From Thermococci archaeon (GTDB lineage: Archaea; Methanobacteriota_B; Thermococci; Thermococcales; Thermococcaceae): a stretch of 11,729 nucleotides of DNA. Below, piece after piece: positions 7,387 to 11,729 of this stretch (positions are counted from its first letter, which is position 1; every line of letters starts with the position of its first letter). Below the pieces are notes generated by a model that was not told where the DNA came from, made no database searches, and saw nothing but the letters and a program-made list of their open reading frames with translations. Position numbers and translations under genes: made by a program. Where the stretch lies: NCBI GenBank assembly GCA_003663535.1, contig QMUE01000019.1:1-11729 (forward strand), read 5' to 3'.

Positions 7387-7406
7387 GATATATCAAAAGA
7401 TATATC
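7387..7406 (-). promoter_or_regulatory. Perfect 20-bp palindrome, likely PadR operator
   Basis: GATATATC is repeated twice with a four-base spacer. Since GATATATC is itself a palindrome, the site is both a direct and an inverted repeat. It lies between the TATA box of the PadR gene and its ribosome site, across the expected transcription start near 7388. A dimer bound here would block the polymerase, a common autorepressor layout for PadR proteins. Confidence 0.65.
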
Positions 7407-7408
7407 CG

Positions 7409-7416
7409 ATTATAAA
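7409..7416 (-). promoter_or_regulatory. TATA box of the PadR/ABC operon, perhaps used in both directions
   Basis: TTTATAAT on the minus strand lies about 24 bases before the expected start near 7388. The same bases read TTATAAAG on the plus strand and could serve the divergent gene at 7475, with a leader of about 35 bases. An alternative weak box for that gene is TTATTA near 7434-7439. Confidence 0.5.
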
Positions 7417-7474
7417 GTTTGTGGTTCAAAACCCTTATTACAATTCAGTGAGTATATTGAGTGGGTAGAAATTC

Positions 7475-7909
7475 ATGAAAGTTGTATTAAAGCCGCTTTT
7501 TGATGCTCCTTTAACACCTGATTTTATAGAGGTCATAAGAGCAAAACTTATAGGAAAAGAAATTAAAGAAGGAGATACTGTGGAAATAGAACTTTTGGGA
7601 AAGGCCCTTCAATTTAAGGTAATATACAGTGAACCAAAACTCATAAGGGTAAACAAGGACACGAAAATAGAGCTTACTGAGGAGGAGATATTTAGCCTAA
7701 CGTTGGATTTTGAAAAAGAGATTAGAGACGTGCTTTTCTCTGAAAAAAGGATCGTGATACTTCTTGAAAATGAAGTTCTGATTTTAAACCAAAAAGGGCA
7801 CAAGATTTTTAACCAAAAGTTCGACAATCTCAAAGAGGCCAAGGTCTCAAATGGGATTATAGCGGTGATCCATAATGGCGGCAAAAAACTCACAATTATT
7901 CACCTTTGA
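7475..7909 (+). CDS. Small protein with Cdc48/VAT N-terminal subdomain-like fold
   Basis: The 144-residue protein has a segment at about 20-67 (LIGKEIKEGDTVEIELLGK, then F-K-V, SEP, V and T-K-IEL) that follows the pattern of the second N-terminal subdomain of the Cdc48/VAT AAA ATPases. In those proteins the domain binds substrates or adaptors. Here there is no ATPase part. Residues 80-144 are beta-rich (ILLENEVLILNQKGHKIF-like), resembling one blade of a propeller. There is no signal peptide or membrane segment. The ATG at 7475 is the only sensible start because an in-frame stop lies three codons upstream; its ribosome site is weak. The end overlaps the endonuclease III gene by 35 bases, which implies co-expression. 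The family likeness is judged by eye and the function is unknown. Confidence 0.8.
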   Translation: MKVVLKPLFDAPLTPDFIEVIRAKLIGKEIKEGDTVEIELLGKALQFKVIYSEPKLIRVNKDTKIELTEEEIFSLTLDFEKEIRDVLFSEKRIVILLENEVLILNQKGHKIFNQKFDNLKEAKVSNGIIAVIHNGGKKLTIIHL

Positions 7910-8576
7910 AGAAAACTGGGAAGAGAAGAAAAGGAGAGCCCAAGAGATAGTGAAACGCCTGATAAATCACTATCAAAGAGAAAAACTCCTAATTGGAGAT
8001 CCCTATAAAACACTCATTCACTGTATAATCTCGCAAAGAATGAGAGATGAGGTTACAAACAAGGTATGGGAGATGCTCTTCAAAAAATACAAGAATATTG
8101 AAAACATTGCCAATACATCCGTAGAAGAAATGCAAGAGTTTTTAAGAAACAATGGTGTTGGTCTATGGAAAACCAAAGGGGAATGGATAGTCCGAACTTC
8201 CCAGATAATTTTGAGAGAATATCGTGGAAAAGTCCCGGATAAAATTGAGGAACTTATGAAACTTCCAGGAATTGGAAGAAAGTGTGCAAACATTGTCTTA
8301 GCTTACGGATTTGGAAAACAAACTATCCCTGTTGATACCCACGTGAACAGAATAAGCAAACGCTTAGGCTTGGCCCCTCCAACAGTTGCGCCAGAGAAAG
8401 TTGAGGAGTATTTAAAAAAGTTGATCCCGGAGGACTTGTGGATATATGTAAACCACGCAATGGTAGATCACGGGAAAAGTATTTGCAGACCGATAGGACC
8501 AAAATGCCACGAATGCTTCTTTCAGGATCTTTGTCCGTACAATAACAACCTTATAAAAAAGGAACATATAAAATAA
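7875..8576 (+). CDS. nth: Endonuclease III, DNA glycosylase/AP lyase
   Basis: It removes oxidised pyrimidines from DNA and cuts the resulting abasic site, starting base excision repair. The 233-residue protein has the helix-hairpin-helix motif LPGIGRKCANIVL (130-142), with catalytic Lys136 and the catalytic Asp154 in VDTHVNR. At the end are the four iron-sulphur cysteines with the canonical C-x6-C-x2-C-x5-C spacing (Cys204, 211, 214 and 220). All key residues are present, so the enzyme should be active. The ATG at 7875 follows GGTGAT (7864-7869) by five bases, inside the end of the preceding gene. The first 14 or so residues are an extension compared with the bacterial enzyme. It probably shares a transcript with the Cdc48-like gene. 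Confidence 0.96.
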   Translation: MAAKNSQLFTFEENWEEKKRRAQEIVKRLINHYQREKLLIGDPYKTLIHCIISQRMRDEVTNKVWEMLFKKYKNIENIANTSVEEMQEFLRNNGVGLWKTKGEWIVRTSQIILREYRGKVPDKIEELMKLPGIGRKCANIVLAYGFGKQTIPVDTHVNRISKRLGLAPPTVAPEKVEEYLKKLIPEDLWIYVNHAMVDHGKSICRPIGPKCHECFFQDLCPYNNNLIKKEHIK

Positions 8577-8587
8577 AGCAAATAAAG

Positions 8588-8620
8588 TTTATATACTTCA
8601 AATCACACCTATTCTTGGTG
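8588..8620 (+). promoter_or_regulatory. Promoter and ribosome site of the AIM24-like gene
   Basis: TTTATATA at 8588-8595 is a strong archaeal TATA box, placing the start near 8615. GGTG at 8617-8620 is six bases before the ATG at 8627. The leader would be only about ten bases. Confidence 0.55.
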
Positions 8621-8626
8621 TTATGA

Positions 8627-9295
8627 ATGAGATACGAAATTATTCAACGACCTAGTTTTAGCCTGGTTGAAGTGGAGCTTGAAGAGGGAGAGGCCATTAA
8701 AGCTGAACCCGGTGCAATGGTACATATGAGCCCCACCATAAAAATAGAAACAAAAACAGGAGGAGTTTTTAAAGCCCTCAAACGTTCGATGCTTGGTGGA
8801 GAGAGTATTTTCATAAATACCTTCAGAGCCGAAGAAGGAAAAGGAAATATTGGGCTTGCACCTGCTTACATGGGGGATATAGCGGCATTAGAGATTAGGG
8901 AGACATTGTATACTCAAAGTGGTGCATTTTTGGCAAGCTCAGAAACTATTGAAATAGACACAAAATTTGGTGGTGCAAAGACATTCTTCTCAAGAGAAGG
9001 TCTATTCCTCTTAAAATTAAGTGGAGACGGTACAGTATTTCTTTCAAGTTTTGGAGGGATTTATAAAAAAGAACTGAGGAACGAAAGATTTATCATAGAT
9101 ACGGGCCACTTAGTAGCCTTCACAGAAGGACTTGATTTTAGAGTAAAAAGAGTAGGTGGGCTCAAGAGCACAATCTTTGGTGGAGAAGGTCTTGTTGCCG
9201 AATTTTATGGAAGTGGCACCTTATATATACAAACAAGAAGCATAGATAGCTTTTTAGACTGGCTAATCCCATTTTTGCCTAAATCTAGAGACTGA
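8627..9295 (+). CDS. TIGR00266/AIM24 family protein
   Basis: The 222-residue beta-rich protein matches the TIGR00266 (AIM24) family in length and layout: an early AEPGAMVHMS motif, GG-rich turns (LGGESIFINTF), LAPAYMGDI, and a central FFSREGLFLLKLSGDGTVFLSSFGGI. It ends with a second Gly-rich half and a TRSIDSFLDWL tail. Members form a triple-stranded beta-prism and occur in bacteria, archaea and mitochondria. The biochemical role is unknown; the yeast relative AIM24 affects mitochondrial architecture. There is no signal peptide. The ATG at 8627 is chosen over the out-of-frame ATG at 8623. It has its own promoter and likely forms a single-gene unit. Confidence 0.9.
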   Translation: MRYEIIQRPSFSLVEVELEEGEAIKAEPGAMVHMSPTIKIETKTGGVFKALKRSMLGGESIFINTFRAEEGKGNIGLAPAYMGDIAALEIRETLYTQSGAFLASSETIEIDTKFGGAKTFFSREGLFLLKLSGDGTVFLSSFGGIYKKELRNERFIIDTGHLVAFTEGLDFRVKRVGGLKSTIFGGEGLVAEFYGSGTLYIQTRSIDSFLDWLIPFLPKSRD

Positions 9296-9299
9296 TATC

Positions 9300-9333
9300 T
9301 TTTTATACTCTCTCTTCTTAGTCTTCCAGGTGA
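9300..9333 (+). promoter_or_regulatory. Promoter and ribosome site of the TIM-barrel gene
   Basis: TTTTTATA at 9300-9307 starts four bases after the preceding stop codon and predicts transcription start near 9329-9331. GGTGA at 9329-9333 either is the ribosome site for the GTG at 9339 or contains the leaderless start GTG at 9330. Confidence 0.45.
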
Positions 9334-10106
9334 AAAAAGTGATAGGAGTCTCAACACAAGCATTATACAACAAAAGCCTCACTCTCGCCCTCCATAAAAT
9401 AAGCCAACTTAAAATCGATTTTATAGAAATAGTGAACGAGGGATATCACACACTAAACCGACATAATTACAAAGTACACATGAATTTTCTGGAAGAGGCC
9501 AAGTTAAAGAATATTATCCATGCTCCCTTCAGTGATGTAAACATAGGATCCCTAAACGAGAAAGTTAGGAGGATCTCACTAGAACTCCTCTTTGAAACCT
9601 TTGAAATTGCACATGAGATGGGTTCTGCGCTTGTAGTTATCCACCCGGGCCATCATTCGCCTTTAAGTAGCCGTTTTCCAAAGGCCTACGAAAAAGTCCA
9701 AAAACGATCATTAGAAGAGATTAGTAAAATTTCCCAAAAAAATGGAATAACAGTGGCTCTGGAGAATATGCCATCATACCCTATTCTCGATGGCCAAACA
9801 CCGGAACGTATTAAAGAATTAGTAGATGGAACGGAAATATTGGTTACTTTTGATATCGGGCATTTAAATACTGTTAACGCTCAGTTTGATAAGTTTATTG
9901 AGCTTTTAGAAGACAGAATTATTTATACACACCTAAGTGATAATCATGGCACAAATGACTCCCATCTAGCCCTTGGAGAAGGTAACATACCGTGGAAAAC
10001 CCTACTCAACCAACTTAAGGATATCCCTATGTCATTAGAAGTGAAAACCTTTGAAGACATTCTAAAAAGCCTTGAATTTTTAAATAAAATACCAAAAGGC
10101 GTTTGA
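9330..10106 (+). CDS. TIM-barrel protein, sugar isomerase/AP endonuclease 2 superfamily
   Basis: The 258-residue protein has the pattern of xylose isomerase-like TIM barrels that bind divalent metals: IGVSTQAL at strand 1, IHAPF (His64), VVIHPGHHSP (His105), ALENMPS (Glu145), FDIGHLNT (Asp175, His178), THLSDNHGTNDSHLALGEGNIPW (His201 and His212 among the candidates) and SLEVK (Glu237). These are the usual metal ligands of endonuclease IV and sugar-phosphate epimerases. It is somewhat shorter than endonuclease IV and lacks an obvious DNA-binding loop, so a sugar or sugar-phosphate substrate is more likely, but the real one is unknown. The start is uncertain: GTG at 9330, or GTG at 9339 (255 residues) using GGTGA as ribosome site. 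It lies between the AIM24-like and acyl-CoA synthetase genes, with its own promoter. Confidence 0.88.
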   Translation: MKKVIGVSTQALYNKSLTLALHKISQLKIDFIEIVNEGYHTLNRHNYKVHMNFLEEAKLKNIIHAPFSDVNIGSLNEKVRRISLELLFETFEIAHEMGSALVVIHPGHHSPLSSRFPKAYEKVQKRSLEEISKISQKNGITVALENMPSYPILDGQTPERIKELVDGTEILVTFDIGHLNTVNAQFDKFIELLEDRIIYTHLSDNHGTNDSHLALGEGNIPWKTLLNQLKDIPMSLEVKTFEDILKSLEFLNKIPKGV

Positions 10107-10114
10107 TATTTTTT
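10107..10114 (+). terminator. T-run after the TIM-barrel gene
   Basis: Right after the stop codon come TA and then six T (10109-10114), a minimal archaeal intrinsic terminator. The next gene has its own TATA box 60 bases on. Confidence 0.4.
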
Positions 10115-10176
10115 CAATTCTAGGGCAGTGATGTTCCTATTGATTCATCAAAGAGCTTATTTTACTCACATAAAAC

Positions 10177-10235
10177 TTTTATACAGAAGAAGATAAAGTT
10201 CAAGTGGAAATTTATTCATGAAATTTTGAGGTGAT
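10177..10235 (+). promoter_or_regulatory. Promoter and strong ribosome site of the acyl-CoA synthetase operon
   Basis: TTTTATAC at 10177-10184 is the likely TATA box, with a start near 10207. GAGGTGAT at 10228-10235 is a near-perfect match to the 16S 3' end and lies three bases before the ATG at 10239, suggesting high translation. I see no clear operator in the rest of the 132-base gap. Confidence 0.55.
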
Positions 10236-10238
10236 ACC

Positions 10239-11660
10239 ATGAATCGCCCAAAAATTATCGATGAACTCAGGCCTTTCTTCGAGCCCAAGGCTGTTGCCAT
10301 TATTGGTGCAACAAATAAAAAAGGAAAAGTTGGAAATGTGATTTTTGAGAATTTCAAGAAAAATAAGGAGCAAGGAATTTTTAAGGGAAGCATCTATCCA
10401 GTGAACCCCAAGCTGGACGAGATAGAGGGATACAAGGTTTACAAAGGTGTGAAAGAGCTCCCAGAAGATGCAGATTTGGCAGTAATAGCCATACCAGCTC
10501 CATTCGTCCCACAAACCATGAAAGAAATTGCCGAAAAGGAAATAAAGTCTGTGATAATCATTACAGGTGGTTTTGGGGAACTTGGAGAAGAAGGAAAGAA
10601 AATGGAAGAAGAAATCCTCCAAATAGCAAAAGAAAATGGAATAAGGATCATAGGGCCAAACTGTGTTGGAATATACGTTCCAGACGCTGGAGTAGATACA
10701 GTGTTCCTCCCAGATGAAAAAATGGACAGACCAAAAAGTGGTTCAATAGCATTTGTCACTCAGAGCGGGGCCTTCGCTGCAGCAATGCTTGATTGGGCAG
10801 CAGGAGCAGGCATAGGGATTGGAAAGATGGTAAGTTATGGAAATAAACTTGACGTTGATGATGCAGATTTAATGGATTACTTCATCTATGATGAGAGTAT
10901 AAAGGCCGTTACTCTTTACATAGAAGGAGTGAAAGAGGGGAGAAAATTCATTGAAGCTGCAAAGAGAATAACAAAAGTAAAACCCGTCATAGCTCTCAAA
11001 AGCGGGAAAACTGAGTATGGAGCTAAAGCAGCATCCTCTCACACTGGGTCATTGGCCGGTGCCGATATAATATACGATGCTGTTTTCAAACAAACTGGAA
11101 TATTAAGGGCTGAGGATTTTGAGCACATGTTTGATGTTGCTAAGGCTTTCGCAAAATGCAAACTTCCAAAAGGAGACAGAATTGGAATCATTACTGATGG
11201 TGGCGGAGCTGGAGTTATGGCAAGTGACGCTGTTGCCAAATTTGGCCTTAAAATGGCCGAACTTAGTGAGAAGACAATTAAATATCTAAAGGAGCACTTC
11301 CCACCACACGCCGTAGCTGGCAATCCAACTGATGTAGTTGGAGATACAGACGCTCAGAGATACAAATATGCAATTGAAGCTTTTGTGAATGATCCAAATG
11401 TTGACGCAATAGTTATAATAGTTCTTTTCCAAGTACCATTGTTAAAAGAAGAGGAGATCATAGAAATCCTAGCAGAATATGCAAAGAAGAGTGAGAAACC
11501 AATAGTAGCAGTTGCAATGGGTGGTAAAAAGACCGAATATTATGCAAAAATGCTTGAAGACAAGGGGGTTCCAGTATACCCAACACCCGAGAGAGGAGTC
11601 AGGGCGATGGCCGGACTTGTTCAATATGCAAAGTATTTGGAAAAATTAAATGAGGAGTGA
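10239..11660 (+). CDS. ADP-forming acetate/acyl-CoA synthetase, alpha subunit
   Basis: With a beta subunit it converts acyl-CoA + ADP + phosphate to the free acid, CoA and ATP, the main substrate-level ATP step of fermentation in Thermococcales. The 473 residues are close to the usual alpha length (about 460). Visible parts are an N-terminal CoA-binding Rossmann domain (AVAIIGATNKKGKVGN), IIGPNCVG (Gly139-Pro140-Asn141), VTQSGA (173-178) and ASSHTGS with His268, the histidine expected to carry phosphate. A C-terminal ligase domain follows (IGIITDGGGAGVMASD, AGNPTDVVGD). The ATP-grasp domain is missing, as expected for a separate alpha subunit. The next gene begins 36 bases later and is probably beta. 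Thermococcales have several alpha paralogues with different acid preference (acetate, branched or aromatic acids); which one this is cannot be told here. Confidence 0.93.
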   Translation: MNRPKIIDELRPFFEPKAVAIIGATNKKGKVGNVIFENFKKNKEQGIFKGSIYPVNPKLDEIEGYKVYKGVKELPEDADLAVIAIPAPFVPQTMKEIAEKEIKSVIIITGGFGELGEEGKKMEEEILQIAKENGIRIIGPNCVGIYVPDAGVDTVFLPDEKMDRPKSGSIAFVTQSGAFAAAMLDWAAGAGIGIGKMVSYGNKLDVDDADLMDYFIYDESIKAVTLYIEGVKEGRKFIEAAKRITKVKPVIALKSGKTEYGAKAASSHTGSLAGADIIYDAVFKQTGILRAEDFEHMFDVAKAFAKCKLPKGDRIGIITDGGGAGVMASDAVAKFGLKMAELSEKTIKYLKEHFPPHAVAGNPTDVVGDTDAQRYKYAIEAFVNDPNVDAIVIIVLFQVPLLKEEEIIEILAEYAKKSEKPIVAVAMGGKKTEYYAKMLEDKGVPVYPTPERGVRAMAGLVQYAKYLEKLNEE

Positions 11661-11670
11661 TTCGACTCCT
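11653..11670 (+). other. Short stem-loop across the alpha-subunit stop codon
   Basis: AGGAGT and ACTCCT form a six-base-pair stem with a six-base loop that contains the end of the stop codon. A pyrimidine-rich stretch follows. It could reduce read-through of polymerase or affect coupling between the alpha and beta genes. The stem is short and may be chance. Confidence 0.3.
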
Positions 11671-11696
11671 TATTTCCTTATTATGGGGGGAATAAT

Positions 11697-11729
11697 ATGA
11701 AGGAAGAAGCATTGAAAGTGATTGAAGAG
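11697..11729 (+). CDS. Start of a gene, probably the acyl-CoA synthetase beta subunit (partial)
   Basis: An ATG at 11697 is followed by ten open codons (MKEEALKVIEE) to the end of the window, after a G-rich ribosome site (GGGGGG at 11685-11690). The short helical, Glu/Lys-rich start fits the N-terminus of beta subunits, which carry the ATP-grasp domain, and the position after an alpha gene supports this. The identity is inferred from context; too little sequence is present to see a domain. Confidence 0.55.
   Translation, partial: MKEEALKVIEE

Noticed and set aside
7376..7429. N-terminal extension of the PadR gene (18 extra codons)
   Set aside because: It spans the TATA box and the palindrome, and PadR similarity and a good ribosome site begin with the ATG at 7375.
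10125..10160. GTGATG with nearby TGATTC, considered as a C/D box guide RNA
   Set aside because: No D box (CTGA) at a suitable distance and the C box is imperfect, so the four-box layout is missing.
10218..10229. Three-codon reading frame ATG-AAA-TTT-TGA just before the alpha-subunit ribosome site
   Set aside because: Its end overlaps the ribosome site but it has no clear ribosome site of its own; such a short frame occurs easily by chance.

Overview
The window looks like chromosomal DNA of a low-GC member of the Thermococcales (Thermococcus, Pyrococcus or a close relative). Three things point there. The first gene ends in a CGP-CTERM tail, a sorting signal typical of Thermococcaceae. The phosphoglycerate kinase is of the short archaeal type. 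The translation signals are mostly GGTGA or GGTGAT, with archaeal TTTATA-type promoter boxes 25 to 30 bases upstream of short leaders. Genes are packed closely on both strands, with no sign of an insertion sequence, CRISPR array, tRNA or rRNA.

Layout: 1-873 (+) is the C-terminal part of a surface protein with a Ser/Thr/Pro linker and the CGP-CTERM anchor. 959-1570 (+) is an unrecognised 203-residue protein. 1575-3728 (-) is a 717-residue protein with a divergent Mrr-like nuclease-fold domain followed by about six to eight PepSY-like repeats; it is the most unusual gene here. 3931-5172 (+) is pgk, with a degenerate Thermococcales glycolytic motif just upstream of its TATA box. 5162-7375 (-) is a three-gene operon: PadR-type repressor, ABC-2 ATPase and ABC-2 permease. 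A perfect 20-bp palindrome lies between its TATA box and start codon. 7475-8576 (+) holds two overlapping genes, a stand-alone protein resembling the second N-terminal subdomain of Cdc48/VAT and an endonuclease III. 8627-9295 (+) is a TIGR00266/AIM24-type protein. 9330-10106 (+) is a metal-dependent TIM-barrel of the sugar isomerase/AP endonuclease 2 superfamily. 10239-11660 (+) is the alpha subunit of an ADP-forming acyl-CoA synthetase, and the first 11 codons of a gene that is probably its beta subunit close the window.

Functionally, pgk serves gluconeogenesis in these organisms, and the ADP-forming synthetase yields ATP from acyl-CoA made during peptide or sugar fermentation. The PadR/ABC operon looks like a self-regulated efflux or export unit. 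Endonuclease III repairs oxidised bases. I see no complete undescribed multi-gene system. The best candidates for something new are the Mrr-like/PepSY-repeat protein, the PadR operator and the Cdc48-subdomain gene joined to endonuclease III.
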